64,000 nucleotides of DNA from JAAXHV01 sp965207165 (GCA_965207165.1 OZ242265.1:1922001-1986000); one strand, 5' to 3'; counted from the first letter of the stretch, positions 43,894 through 53,256 are shown. The notes: generated by a model from the letters alone, not told the origin. Numbers and translations: made by a program.

Positions 43894-44466
43894 ATGAAAC
43901 CACTTATCTTGCGACTTGATATGTCCGGGACACCCGTTACCTGGGTCCCCTGGCAGGATGCGGTAAGCCTGTACTGCCGTGATATGGTGGGCTGGACCGC
44001 GGGCGACGAAACCTTTACGTTTCATGGCGGCATCAACAGGAAGAGTGGTTTACGTTCAACTATCTCGATCAATTCCATTATCGCGGTCAAGCGTTCAAGA
44101 AGTCATAAACACACTTTTCGGAACGTTCCGCCACTGACTAATCGTGAACTGTTTCTGCGGGATGCGAGTATCTGCATGTACTGCGGCACCCGTTATAAAG
44201 ACGGCGCGTTGACGCGGGACCATGTCGTACCCATATCACGCGGGGGCAGGGACCGCTGGTCCAATGTAGTCACTGCCTGCAAGTCATGCAATACCCGCAA
44301 GGGCAACAGGAATCCTGAAGAAGCCAGGATGGCGCTACTGGCGGTGCCTTACGTGCCGAACTGGGCGGAGTACCTGGCCCTGTCGAACAGGAAGATACTG
44401 GCAGACCAGATGGAATTTCTGAAACCACAGTTTTCCGGCCGCAGGATGCCGTTCTACAATCAATAA
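43894..44466 (+). CDS. HNH endonuclease family protein
   Basis: In the 190-residue protein the HNH core is clear: CMYC (94-97), LTRDHVVPISRGG (His110), NVVTACKSCNTRKGN (with the second Cys pair at 129-132). The N-terminal half (about 1-85) is less typical and holds a predicted compact domain of unknown role. It resembles stand-alone HNH proteins common in gammaproteobacteria, whose target is often unknown. It is monocistronic and followed by a 10-bp hairpin at 44485-44508. Confidence 0.88.
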   Translation: MKPLILRLDMSGTPVTWVPWQDAVSLYCRDMVGWTAGDETFTFHGGINRKSGLRSTISINSIIAVKRSRSHKHTFRNVPPLTNRELFLRDASICMYCGTRYKDGALTRDHVVPISRGGRDRWSNVVTACKSCNTRKGNRNPEEARMALLAVPYVPNWAEYLALSNRKILADQMEFLKPQFSGRRMPFYNQ

Positions 44467-44484
44467 GCTCTGCTACGATATTTG

Positions 44485-44508
44485 GGGATCAGTGGGGTCA
44501 CTGATCCC
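44485..44508. terminator. hairpin after the HNH nuclease gene
   Basis: GGGATCAGTG and CACTGATCCC pair perfectly over 10 bases around a GGGT loop. There is no T-tract. It contains the GGGGTCA-like motif seen at other gene ends. Confidence 0.5.
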
Positions 44509-44530
44509 AATAATCTACGAGGAATAATTC

Positions 44531-44896
44531 ATGAAAATTATGCTGGGTGTATTCGTACTCGGGTTGTCGTTGCAAATCCAGGCTGCCGACAAGTCAGGCA
44601 ACTATGCCATCTGGGGACTGGGCCAGAAGTCCTGCTTCCGTTATATGAAAGAGCGGACCGCGGCTGAAGACGGGCCGTATAAGAGCTACGTCATGGGCTA
44701 CCTGACCGCGTATAACGCCATGACACCGGAAACCTACAGTATTTCCCGGGACATGAATCTTGACGATATCATGGTATGGCTGGATGATTACTGCGACGCA
44801 AACCAGATGCATGGTATGGAATCGTCGATGCTGGAGTTCATTGGCACACACTATGAAAAACGCTTCCGGACTCCACCCTCGTCAATAGGCCGTTGA
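44531..44896 (+). CDS. small exported protein of unknown function
   Basis: The 121-residue protein has a signal peptide (GVFVLGLSLQIQAA) and a mature part with two cysteines (QKSCFRYM and LDDYCDAN) that could form a disulfide. The pattern GYLTAYNAMTPETYS followed by DDIMVWLDDYCDAN recalls HdeA- or Rap1a-like periplasmic proteins of proteobacteria. I cannot assign a function. It stands alone with an apparent ribosome-binding site GAGGAATAATTC. Confidence 0.7.
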   Translation: MKIMLGVFVLGLSLQIQAADKSGNYAIWGLGQKSCFRYMKERTAAEDGPYKSYVMGYLTAYNAMTPETYSISRDMNLDDIMVWLDDYCDANQMHGMESSMLEFIGTHYEKRFRTPPSSIGR

Positions 44897-44967
44897 AGGC
44901 GTAACCTGCCAGATTGTTACTGCATTAATTTTCGTTAGATGTTATAGTTTTCGTTTAATGGAGGGAT

Positions 44968-44973
44968 TATAAT
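44968..44973 (+). promoter_or_regulatory. candidate -10 for the Ala-zipper lipoprotein gene
   Basis: A perfect TATAAT lies 89 bases before the lipoprotein start; the region at the -35 distance (TAGTTT) is weak. The placement is plausible for a highly expressed lipoprotein, with a long leader. Confidence 0.35.
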
Positions 44974-45061
44974 CTGCGGATTGATTATATCGGTAAAATA
45001 CGCCATTATTGGCGCACTGGAAGTTTATATCCTTAAAACGGGGCAAACTGGAGAATAAAAT

Positions 45062-45364
45062 ATGAAGAGAACCTTAGTCAAAGTAACATTTTTTGCGGCT
45101 GTACTGATGGTACTGGGCGGCTGTGCAACAGTTGAGCAGCTTAACGAGGTCAGGGCAATTGCAGAGAGCGCTCAATCCGCAGCAAACAGTGCGGCCTCTG
45201 CAGCGGACAGCGCAGCATCGGCAGCGGACAGTGCGGCATCGGCAGCAAATCAGGCGATGGACGCAGCCAATTCAGCCCAGTCTGCGGCAGACGCGGCGAT
45301 GGCTTGCTGCAACGAGAATTCAAGCAAGCTGGATCGCATGTTTGAAAAAGCGATGGCGAAATAA
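45062..45364 (+). CDS. lpp: Lpp/OprI-type alanine-zipper lipoprotein
   Basis: The 100-residue precursor has a lipobox LGGC (lipid Cys21) and a 50-residue alanine-zipper coiled coil built from tandem 7-residue repeats of SAASAAD type; at DNA level 21-base repeats are visible around 45200-45245. It ends in lysine (AMAK), as does Braun lipoprotein, whose C-terminal Lys is linked to peptidoglycan. An L,D-transpeptidase gene faces it just downstream, supporting a tethering role. The DNA repeats could vary in number by slippage. Confidence 0.88.
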   Translation: MKRTLVKVTFFAAVLMVLGGCATVEQLNEVRAIAESAQSAANSAASAADSAASAADSAASAANQAMDAANSAQSAADAAMACCNENSSKLDRMFEKAMAK

Positions 45365-45398
45365 ACGTCTAACCAGCCAAAGCTGATTAAATAACCAA

Positions 45399-45438
45399 TT
45401 CCTCCGGTGCGTCACGTGACCGTGGCGCACCGGAGGAA
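45399..45438. terminator. strong hairpin after lpp
   Basis: Arms of 18 bases, TTCCTCCGGTGCGTCACG and CGTGGCGCACCGGAGGAA, pair with a single T-G, around a TGAC loop. It lies between the convergent lpp and L,D-transpeptidase genes. It has no T-tract but is long and stable, and could protect or terminate both transcripts. Confidence 0.7.
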
Positions 45439-45494
45439 GGTACTCTCCAGTCCGGCACGGCGATGATCAATCGTCGTGCAATGGGCCAGTCTCC

Positions 45495-46466
45495 CTAAAA
45501 TGAATTGCCGTCGTTCTGTTCCGGCGGCTTGATCCTGCCGATTTCAACCGGGATGCCGTTACTTTCCGCTATTACCGATTTCGCCAGGCCCCAATCCACC
45601 TGGTATCCCCCCTTACCGGTTACTTTTATCAGGATTTCAACCACGCTGGTGAGATTTCCTTCAAACAGTTCCGTGTCCTCTTCCAGGTAGGGATGAGCTT
45701 CCAGATAGATCCTGCCGTTATATTTTCCCACCTTGTAAGGCTGATTGACGATGCGCACAGGCGTACGTAAAGACACCTGCTGGTACAGGCTCTTGATGTC
45801 TTCAGGATACAGCCGGATACAGCCATGGCTGACGCGCATGCCTATGCCGAACGGTTTATTGGTGCCGTGAATAATATACTCGGGCATTCCCAGCCTCATC
45901 ATATAGTTACCCAGGGGGTTTTTCGGTCCGGGAGGCACCCGTTTGGGCAGCGGGTCACCCTGCTCCGCATGTTCCTTGCGGATTGATTCGGGAGGATACC
46001 AGGAAGGACGGGTTTTCTTCTGGATGATGCGGGTATTCATATACGGCGTTGACCAGCCCTGACGGCCGACTCCGACCGGGTGGGTAATTACCTCAGATAG
46101 CTGGTTAGTTTCCTGCGGGGGGAAATAGTAAAGGCGCATTTCCGGTATATTCAGCACGATGCCCTCATGGGGAGTGCCGGGCAGGACATACAGGTTCGGC
46201 AATACAATTTCCGTCCCCTCACCCGGCAACCAGGTATCCACGCCCGGGTTAGCCAGCTTGATTTCCTGGAAACCCAGTCCGTTGGCCCTGGCTATGTCCG
46301 GGAGTGTATCCTCGTGTTCGGCATGGATGTTATCCACGGCGCCCATCAACGAATCACCCGGATTCTCCAGGATGAAGGAAACCGTTGCCCGGGCCGGCGT
46401 GAAAATGATTGCGCTTGTCAAAATAAGCACGAGCCCGTGCAAGCTTGTGATTGTACTTTTCCGCAT
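45495..46466 (-). CDS. L,D-transpeptidase (YkuD fold)
   Basis: The 323-residue exported protein has a signal peptide, a LysM-like N-terminal domain (TLPDIARANGLGFQEIKLAN, about 54-92) and a YkuD catalytic domain with YIIHGTNKPFGIG and the SHGCIRLYPED motif (Cys216). It is of the ErfK/YbiS type that links Lpp to peptidoglycan or makes 3-3 crosslinks. Its ATG overlaps the moaB stop as TGATG, so it is translationally coupled to moaB. The facing lpp gene suggests the partner. Confidence 0.92.
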   Translation of the reverse strand: MRKSTITSLHGLVLILTSAIIFTPARATVSFILENPGDSLMGAVDNIHAEHEDTLPDIARANGLGFQEIKLANPGVDTWLPGEGTEIVLPNLYVLPGTPHEGIVLNIPEMRLYYFPPQETNQLSEVITHPVGVGRQGWSTPYMNTRIIQKKTRPSWYPPESIRKEHAEQGDPLPKRVPPGPKNPLGNYMMRLGMPEYIIHGTNKPFGIGMRVSHGCIRLYPEDIKSLYQQVSLRTPVRIVNQPYKVGKYNGRIYLEAHPYLEEDTELFEGNLTSVVEILIKVTGKGGYQVDWGLAKSVIAESNGIPVEIGRIKPPEQNDGNSF

Positions 46467-46984
46467 CAGAATTCCTTCAGCCTCGGCATCAATTCAACCA
46501 GGTTGCAGGGCCGGGTCCGGTAATCGAGCTGGTGTGAGATGATGTTGTCCCAGCCCGTAGCGCAGGCGCCCGATGAGCCCGGCAGACAAAAAATATACGT
46601 GCCGTTGGCGACCCCGGCAAGCGCGCGGGATTGCAGCGACGACGTGCCAATCTCCTGGTAAGACAGGTACCGGAACAACTCACCGAAGCCTTCAATTTCC
46701 TTGTCAAACAACACGGAAACCGCCTCGGGCGTGCCGTCACGGCCGGTCACCCCCGTCCCGCCCGTGGCCAGCACCGCATCCGCGTCGGCATCAGCGCACC
46801 ATCGGGATACCGTAGCGCGAATCCGCGATATATCATCCGGTACGATGGCCTTTTCGTAGAGCCGGTGACCGGCCTCTTCCAGCCTGCGAACCAGGAGTTT
46901 CCCGGATTTGTCGGTTTTTTCCGTACGTGAATCGGAAATGACCAGTACGGCTATATTCAGCGGTTTAAATTCTCTCTCAGACAC
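46466..46984 (-). CDS. moaB: molybdenum cofactor biosynthesis protein B
   Basis: The 172-residue protein has LNIAVLVISDSRTEKTDKSG and AVLATGGTGVTGRDGTPEAV, the MoaB/MogA fold. It adenylylates molybdopterin before Mo insertion by MoeA. It lies about 9 kb from the main Moco cluster and shares an overlapping stop/start with the L,D-transpeptidase gene, an unusual pairing. No other Moco gene is adjacent. Confidence 0.93.
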   Translation of the reverse strand: MSEREFKPLNIAVLVISDSRTEKTDKSGKLLVRRLEEAGHRLYEKAIVPDDISRIRATVSRWCADADADAVLATGGTGVTGRDGTPEAVSVLFDKEIEGFGELFRYLSYQEIGTSSLQSRALAGVANGTYIFCLPGSSGACATGWDNIISHQLDYRTRPCNLVELMPRLKEF

Positions 46985-47107
46985 GTCTTAGTTACATACC
47001 AAAAGGGGTCAGTATAAACTAACATGGATATACAGGGTATACAGGATAAAATGACAAATGCCTGAAAAGATACAAACATCATGACCACCTGCTGAGTGAC
47101 CGACGAC

Positions 47108-48415
47108 ATGAATACAAGACGCTGTGCCGTTTTCCTGATTTTCACTTTGATTTCCCGGTTCTGCCTGGCTGATAACATGCCTGTAGAGGACTCGTCCGGC
47201 GCAATAGCTGCAGCAAAAGTAGCGGCTGATGCTGCCGGGTCGCTTGCCGCATTGGTGGAAATCTGTGAGACGCCGGACCCTGCCGTACCTTCTTCCGCCT
47301 TCAACCTGGCGAAATCAACACCTGACGGGAACGGCGATTATTACGTGAGATACAGTTGCAAGCAGGCCTGTGGCGACTGGCTGCAGTGCTCGGTTCCTGC
47401 TTACGAAGCCGACGCTAAGCAGATGATGTACCAGGGGCGCAGTCCTGAACAAGCCAAGCTGGCGCTTGCCTATGTCGTGGATCAGATGGCCGGCCACCTG
47501 GTATTCACGCCGGACGGCGACAAGACGCTGTTGCTGCACGCAGGCGCCGGCGGCACGAACTACCGTTTTTCGGAACCTGCCCTGGAACTGGAGCAACTAT
47601 TACCCGTACGTACCGTGATGGTGCGCTGGGAAAAAGGCTTTACCGCGCCCGATTTTGCCCCGCCCTTCCCCTTTCCGATCAACTGGGGCTGGTACTCGCG
47701 TAGCGCTGCTGAAGCCACCAATGTTTACGAACTGAACCGGCGTGTTGCCGGGATTATTGCCTGGGTGCATGAAAATCTCTCGGGTGATGCGGCGTTCGCG
47801 ACGGCCGCCTGCAGCATGGGCAGCAATGCAACCTTCCTGGCCAGACTCTGGCATGGACTTGATCCAATTCTCGATTACCAGTTGTTTGTTGGCGGCCCGA
47901 ATATATGGGACGTCAATGCGCATTGCAGCCGGCGCCGCTACACACAGGGGCATTGTGATGTTGACGGGGAAAGCATTTGCTCGACGGACAATGAGTGCGC
48001 GGCGCTGGATCCGGGGAGCAGGTGCCGCATGCCCGGGTCCTACCGGCATATCGGCGTCAACTATGAAATTTTCGCCAACCACGTGCACAGAACAGACGCC
48101 TGTGACTATTCCCTGGAGGGGGATATGGAACCCTACCCGCCGTTCGATGAAAGCAGCATTGCATTTCGCAGTGAAGCAGACTGGGAACTGGATCACAGGA
48201 TTGACCTGGTGGCGAATTTCAACCGGGAAATGGGCGCCTACGGGCACCCTGGCGGCGATGAGTATTTTTCACTGGGCGAATTTGCCTACACGTTTGCCAA
48301 TTTGCACCCTGATGAAAACAAGCAATGGCACGGTCTGCGTGATACCGGCCATTGTGAGGCCTGGTCCTCCGACTACGCCGTGGACCTGCTGTTAAAGCGC
48401 CTCGGCGCGCTTTGA
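47108..48415 (+). CDS. secreted alpha/beta hydrolase-like protein
   Basis: From the ATG at 47108 (435 residues) a signal peptide (AVFLIFTLISRFCLA) precedes a mature domain with an HAGAGGTNYRF oxyanion-like segment and the elbow ATAACSMGSNA (Ser236), near the C-terminus DTGHCEAWS with a possible catalytic His. A Cys-rich insert (CSRRRYTQGHC, then CSTDNECAA and CRMPG) suggests disulfides outside the cytoplasm. I do not recognise a named family. It lies alone, convergent with the MATE gene, with overlapping 3' ends (48392-48415). Confidence 0.7.
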   Translation: MNTRRCAVFLIFTLISRFCLADNMPVEDSSGAIAAAKVAADAAGSLAALVEICETPDPAVPSSAFNLAKSTPDGNGDYYVRYSCKQACGDWLQCSVPAYEADAKQMMYQGRSPEQAKLALAYVVDQMAGHLVFTPDGDKTLLLHAGAGGTNYRFSEPALELEQLLPVRTVMVRWEKGFTAPDFAPPFPFPINWGWYSRSAAEATNVYELNRRVAGIIAWVHENLSGDAAFATAACSMGSNATFLARLWHGLDPILDYQLFVGGPNIWDVNAHCSRRRYTQGHCDVDGESICSTDNECAALDPGSRCRMPGSYRHIGVNYEIFANHVHRTDACDYSLEGDMEPYPPFDESSIAFRSEADWELDHRIDLVANFNREMGAYGHPGGDEYFSLGEFAYTFANLHPDENKQWHGLRDTGHCEAWSSDYAVDLLLKRLGAL

Positions 48416-49729
48416 CAGGCCAGTCTGGGAAATCCAGTCCCGGGCCGTACGAAAATACCAGAGCAGGCTTAACGCTCGCGCAATGAAAAACCCCATCAGG
48501 GCCAGCCACAGACCATGGTTGCCCAGGCCGAGCAGCAGGTACCAGCACGGAAGATAGACCACGAACGTGGAAAACAGCATGCCGTTCCTGAGTTCCCTGC
48601 CCCGCGTGGCGCCGATGAAGATACCGTCGAACATAAAACACCAGACGGAAATAACCGGCGACGCGATCATCCAGGGCAGGTACAGGTAGGCAGTCTCCCT
48701 GACGGCCTCGATATTTGTCATCAGGTTGACCATCCCGGTGCCGGCGATGATAAACAGCAGTGAATACAGCAATGCGACGCCTCCCCCCCAGGTCATCACC
48801 GAGCGCACGGACTCGCGAAACTGCCTGTGGTCTCTTGCGCCGACGGCCTTGCCGACCAGGGCTTCGGCGGCATTGGCGAAACCGTCCAGGCCCAGGGCAA
48901 CCAGCATCTGGAAGTGCAGCAGGACGGCGTTGGCCGCGAGGATCAGTTCTCCCTGGCTTGCGCCCTGCCGGGTAAAAAATGCAAAGGCGAAGATCAGGCA
49001 CATCGTCCTGATAAAGATGTCCTGGTTCAATAACAGCAGGGCGGCAAAATCCTTCGTATCGAGGATGACCTCCCTGCGCCAGCGGCCGGGGTGACGCTTC
49101 AGTTCGCCGTAGATGAAAAAGGCCGCCAGTCCGGAGCCGGAATACTGGGATATGACGGAAGCCAGGGCCACGCCGCGCACGTCCAGCCCCAGGCCGAAGA
49201 CGAAGACAAAATCAAGAACGATATTCAGGATGCCGATCAGCAGGGTAACGTACAGCGTGGCCCGGGCATTCTGCATGCCCAGCAACCAGCCGATACAGGT
49301 CATGTTCAGCAATACCGCGGGCGCGCCCCAGACGGCCCAGTAGAAGTAGACCCCGGCATGCTTCCTGATGTCCGGGGAGCCGCCGACAAGATCGAGCCCG
49401 AGGGTAATAATCGGGGTCTGGAGCAACAGGATGACCAGGGCTATGACCACTCCCAGGAAACAACTGTGCAGCAGGGCGGACCTCAGGCGCTCATGGTTTT
49501 CATCGCCCTTGAACTGGGCGATGATGCCGACAGTACTCATGCGCAGAAAGCCCATGCCCCAGTAGAGGAAATTGAAAATCACCGCGGCCACTGCCACGGC
49601 GCCGATATAGACAGGGGTGTCCAGGTGTCCGACGACGGCCGTATCCACCATTCCCTGCAGGGCGATCGTCAGGTTGGACAGGATCAGCGGCACCGCCAGC
49701 CGCAGCAGGCGGGCGTTATGTTTTAACAT
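48392..49729 (-). CDS. MATE family efflux transporter (DinF-like)
   Basis: The 445-residue protein has twelve membrane segments. The N-terminal RLAVPLILSNLTIALQGMVD and the WGMGFLRMSTVGIIAQ segment are characteristic of the DinF branch of MATE transporters, which export organic cations or drugs with Na+ or H+. No regulator or partner gene is adjacent. Its 3' end overlaps the end of the convergent secreted-hydrolase gene by 24 bases. Confidence 0.9.
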   Translation of the reverse strand: MLKHNARLLRLAVPLILSNLTIALQGMVDTAVVGHLDTPVYIGAVAVAAVIFNFLYWGMGFLRMSTVGIIAQFKGDENHERLRSALLHSCFLGVVIALVILLLQTPIITLGLDLVGGSPDIRKHAGVYFYWAVWGAPAVLLNMTCIGWLLGMQNARATLYVTLLIGILNIVLDFVFVFGLGLDVRGVALASVISQYSGSGLAAFFIYGELKRHPGRWRREVILDTKDFAALLLLNQDIFIRTMCLIFAFAFFTRQGASQGELILAANAVLLHFQMLVALGLDGFANAAEALVGKAVGARDHRQFRESVRSVMTWGGGVALLYSLLFIIAGTGMVNLMTNIEAVRETAYLYLPWMIASPVISVWCFMFDGIFIGATRGRELRNGMLFSTFVVYLPCWYLLLGLGNHGLWLALMGFFIARALSLLWYFRTARDWISQTGLSKRAEAL

Positions 49730-49780
49730 GGATGGACAGGATATTGACTGGGTAAATCCTGTCTATCCTGTGTATCGATG

Positions 49781-50389
49781 TTAATCTGTATTATCCCCGG
49801 CTCCCCATTTGCCGAAAAAGAAGTGCTCAGCGCCAGGGTTTCGCCGTCTCGGGGCAAATTCTCTCTCCCGCCGTTCTTCAGGTACATCCTCCCGTGCCGT
49901 TTGATAGCCTATGGCGATCATGGCCATTGGCGTATGCCCTTCCGGGATGCCGAAAACCTGCCTGGATTGATCCGCGTCGAAGCCACCCATCTGGTGCGCC
50001 ATAAGGCCAAGGTCGGTAGCCTGAAGACACAGACTGATGCCTGCGGAACCGGTATCGTACTGCGCCCACCGGTTCGGTTCGCCGTTGTGAGCGAAGTGTT
50101 CCACCGCCACCGCCAGGATAAGAACCGGCGCATTTTGCGCCCAGGCGATGTTGCCCTCTGCAAGACATTCCAGGGCCGTGTTCCAGGCCGCCTCATCCCT
50201 GGACCGGTCACAGATGATGAAATTCCAGGGCTGGGCGCCGTAACAGGACATGGACCATCTTGCCGCCTCTATACAGCTGGCAAGTTTTTCAGCTTCCACC
50301 GGCCGGCCGGGGTCATACGAGACCCCGCTCCAGCGCCGCGCCAGCAAGTCATTAACAGGGGTTGTAGTTTGCGCTTTTTTCTCAAACAT
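49781..50389 (-). CDS. nitroreductase family protein
   Basis: The 202-residue FMN protein begins with a typical LLARRWSGVSYDPGRPVE, has AARWSMSCYGAQPWNFIICD for FMN contacts and a C-terminal IPEGHTPMAMIAIGYQ. These dimers use NAD(P)H to reduce nitro, quinone or other groups. The specific substrate is unknown. It stands apart from the MATE gene with a 51-base gap and its own upstream region. Confidence 0.9.
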   Translation of the reverse strand: MFEKKAQTTTPVNDLLARRWSGVSYDPGRPVEAEKLASCIEAARWSMSCYGAQPWNFIICDRSRDEAAWNTALECLAEGNIAWAQNAPVLILAVAVEHFAHNGEPNRWAQYDTGSAGISLCLQATDLGLMAHQMGGFDADQSRQVFGIPEGHTPMAMIAIGYQTAREDVPEERREREFAPRRRNPGAEHFFFGKWGAGDNTD

Positions 50390-50487
50390 TATTGTTTTCC
50401 AACGTTGGTTTCGAATTTCTAATCATTATATCGTCTGGGCCGGCCGTTGGCACGGTATCAAACCAGGGAACGGGAGTTGCTGCCGGG

Positions 50488-51660
50488 TCAGTCCCGGCGC
50501 ATGCGGTCGGAGGTTGCGATGGGAGTACGGTATTTGAGAACGACTATACAGGACGAAACAATAAAAGTAATCAATGTAGCGAGCTGGATCAAGTACGAGG
50601 TCTCCTGCCGGATAAAATGCGCTTCAGCCGCGAGAAGCGCAATCAGGAAGGAAAACTCGCTGATCTGTCCCAGCCGGTAACCTACTTCCCTGGAGATTGC
50701 CCGTTTTTCATGGGCCTTGACGAACAGTTTCTCAAAGACAAAGGGCTTGATGACCAGGGCACAGGCAGCAAGAATTGCTGCCGGGAGGATGATCTGGGAA
50801 ATAATATCCAGGTTAAAACTTGCGCCCATGGAGAAGAAGAACAGCACCAGGAAGAAATCCCGCAACGGCTTCAGTTTCATGGTGATGAACAGGGCGATTG
50901 GGCTGGAGGCTAAAGTGATCCCGGCGATGAACGCGCCGATCTCGCGGGACAGGCCCATCAGTACGGCTACCTCGGCGACCGCCAGGCACCAGGCAATGGC
51001 CAATAAAAAAATATATTCGTGAATTTGATCAAACCGGTTGATCAGCCTCACGATCACGTAGCGTTCAAAGAACCAGGAAATCAGGATCAAAAGCGGCAGC
51101 ATCAATAATTGCATGGTGATATCCACCAGCAGCATGTCATCCTTCCCGTATCCCTGCAGCATCAGCAGAATAATAATCGCAATCACGTCCTGGATTAACA
51201 GTACGCTGATGATCATCTGTCCCGTATGGCGATGGTGCAGCGCGGTGGTGGGCAACAGTTTCACACCGATGATGGTGCTGGAGAACATCATGATGGAGCC
51301 GATCAACAGCGCTTCCGGCAACGGGTAGCTGAAACCCCAGGCAATAGCAAAACCTGCCGCAAAAAATATGAGCGAACTGAGTAACGTTACCCACAAGGCC
51401 TCGCCCAGCATTTTCCATAATTCCTGGGGAAACAGGTCCAGGCCGAGCAGGTAGAGCAGGAAAACAATGCCTATGTGCGAGATATCGGCAATCAACTCCG
51501 GATCGTCGACCAGACCTGCGCCCCACGGTCCCAGGATGACGCCGAGTATGATATACGCAACGATTATGGCCTGGCGCGCGTACAGGGCCAGCGTGGCGAG
51601 CACCGCAGCGCCGGTAAAAATCAGGAAGATTGAAAACTCTATTCCGTGAACAGCCACCAT
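50488..51660 (-). CDS. cation:proton antiporter (Kef/CPA2 type)
   Basis: The 390-residue membrane protein has about eleven hydrophobic segments with IVAYIILGVILGPWGAGLV at the start, typical of monovalent cation:proton antiporter-2 proteins, and GASFNLDIISQIILPA in the second half. The protein ends after the transmembrane domain and lacks the cytoplasmic TrkA-N/RCK domain of KefB/KefC, so ligand gating by glutathione is unlikely. The ion, K+ or Na+, cannot be told. Confidence 0.87.
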   Translation of the reverse strand: MVAVHGIEFSIFLIFTGAAVLATLALYARQAIIVAYIILGVILGPWGAGLVDDPELIADISHIGIVFLLYLLGLDLFPQELWKMLGEALWVTLLSSLIFFAAGFAIAWGFSYPLPEALLIGSIMMFSSTIIGVKLLPTTALHHRHTGQMIISVLLIQDVIAIIILLMLQGYGKDDMLLVDITMQLLMLPLLILISWFFERYVIVRLINRFDQIHEYIFLLAIAWCLAVAEVAVLMGLSREIGAFIAGITLASSPIALFITMKLKPLRDFFLVLFFFSMGASFNLDIISQIILPAAILAACALVIKPFVFEKLFVKAHEKRAISREVGYRLGQISEFSFLIALLAAEAHFIRQETSYLIQLATLITFIVSSCIVVLKYRTPIATSDRMRRD

Positions 51661-51768
51661 GAGACATAAAATACCATGATTATGTGTTAACCGGATGCCT
51701 GCTTTCGCAGGAACGGCGAATACATCTGACTGCCGTTCAATATTTTATCTGCGGTAATCCATGCCCCT

Positions 51769-53145
51769 TCATGTTTTAAACAGGGGTGCGTCATCCGCGG
51801 ATAACAGGGGTTTTTTCATCAGGTAGATGATGAGCAACAACGCCGGCGCACCCAGCAATCCGGCGTAGAGGAAGAACCAGGCATAACCGGCGGCCTCAAC
51901 CACAATACCGGAAAAACCGCCGATGATTTTTGCGGGCAGGGTCATCAGGGAGGAAAACAGGGCATACTGGGTGGCGGTGTACGTGGTATTGGTCAGGCTG
52001 GAGAGGTAGGCGATGAAGGCCGAGGTGGCAAAACCGCCGCTCAGGTTGTCGAAACTGATCACAACAGCCAGGCTCACGAGATCGGGGTCGCCCATGGCCA
52101 GCCAGACAAAGAACAGGTTGGTCACGGGTACCAGCACGGCGCCCAGCAGCAACGGCCGGTAAATCCCGTAGCGCATGACGAATATCCCGCCCAGCCCTGC
52201 GCCGAGGATGGTCATGAAAAACCCGAACACCTTGGTAACGTTCGCAATGTCGACCTTGCTGAAACCCAGGTCCAGGTAAAACGGATTGGCCATGACACCC
52301 ATGGTGATATCGCTGAGCCGGAATGTGCCGATGAGCAGCAGGATCACCAGGGCCAGCATCCCGTTCCTGCGGAAGAACTCGACAAAAGGGCTGATGACGG
52401 CGCCGGCAAACCAGGCAGTAAGCCTGGCGAACCTATGGGTTCCCTCCGCCACTCCCATCTTCCGCCCCAGTTCACTTTCCAGTTCCCCGGCAACAGCGGA
52501 TTCCGAATGGGCCGGCTCGGCAATGACCAGGGTTGTTACTATGCCTATAGCCATCAGGCAGGCCATGGTGAAATAAGCGTATTGCCAGCTCTGGGCCGCG
52601 GCAATATAAAACGCGCCGGCGCCGGCAACGAGCAGCGCCACCCGGTAACCGAATACATAGCTGGCTGCCATCGCGCCCTGCAATAACCTGTCCACGGCTT
52701 CGATGCGATAGGCATCTATGGTTATATCCTGGGTCGCGGATCCGAACGCGACCAGCAAGGCAAAGATCGCGATAAGCTGCAACTGTGACAGGGGATCGGA
52801 CAAGGCCATCCCTGCCAGGCCCAGGGCTATCAGAAACTGCGCCGACAGCATCCACGAGCGCCTTTTGCCCAGCCGCCTGGTCAGAACAAAGATTGGTACC
52901 CGGTCGACCACGGGCGCCCAGAACACCTTGATCGAGTAGGTAATGCCAATCCAGCTGAAAAAACCGATAGTGGATAAAGCCAGTCCGACGTCCCGCAACC
53001 AGGCCGACAACGTCGAGAACACCAGGAGAAAGGGCAACCCCGCAGAAAATCCCAGGAAACACATGGCGATGACGCGGGGCCGGGTGTATACCGCCAGCGC
53101 CTCACGCCAGTCTCTGCCGGGTTTGTCAATCACGCCGCTGTACAT
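51769..53145 (-). CDS. ampG: AmpG-type muropeptide permease (MFS)
   Basis: This 458-residue MFS protein has twelve helices. FLGFSAGLPFLLVFSTLSAWL, then DRVPIFVLTRRLGKRRSWM and GSATQDITIDAYRIE, are the AmpG hallmarks. It would import GlcNAc-anhydro-muropeptides for recycling. The gene is in a row with two other transporters but has its own start region. The sequence does not tell whether it also affects beta-lactamase induction. Confidence 0.88.
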   Translation of the reverse strand: MYSGVIDKPGRDWREALAVYTRPRVIAMCFLGFSAGLPFLLVFSTLSAWLRDVGLALSTIGFFSWIGITYSIKVFWAPVVDRVPIFVLTRRLGKRRSWMLSAQFLIALGLAGMALSDPLSQLQLIAIFALLVAFGSATQDITIDAYRIEAVDRLLQGAMAASYVFGYRVALLVAGAGAFYIAAAQSWQYAYFTMACLMAIGIVTTLVIAEPAHSESAVAGELESELGRKMGVAEGTHRFARLTAWFAGAVISPFVEFFRRNGMLALVILLLIGTFRLSDITMGVMANPFYLDLGFSKVDIANVTKVFGFFMTILGAGLGGIFVMRYGIYRPLLLGAVLVPVTNLFFVWLAMGDPDLVSLAVVISFDNLSGGFATSAFIAYLSSLTNTTYTATQYALFSSLMTLPAKIIGGFSGIVVEAAGYAWFFLYAGLLGAPALLLIIYLMKKPLLSADDAPLFKT

Positions 53146-53256
53146 TCACAAACTTATACCGGTGAGGCCTTAGAGCCTCCATGGCACCCGCAAAATGACC
53201 CTTTTAAGCCCGATTATAGCCATGCATTAGTAATTATTTGTCTAATCATCAATGGG

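Noticed and set aside
50392..50913. Plus-strand open frame over the antiporter gene
   Set aside because: It is antisense to a clear membrane transporter gene and encodes a sequence without recognisable features.
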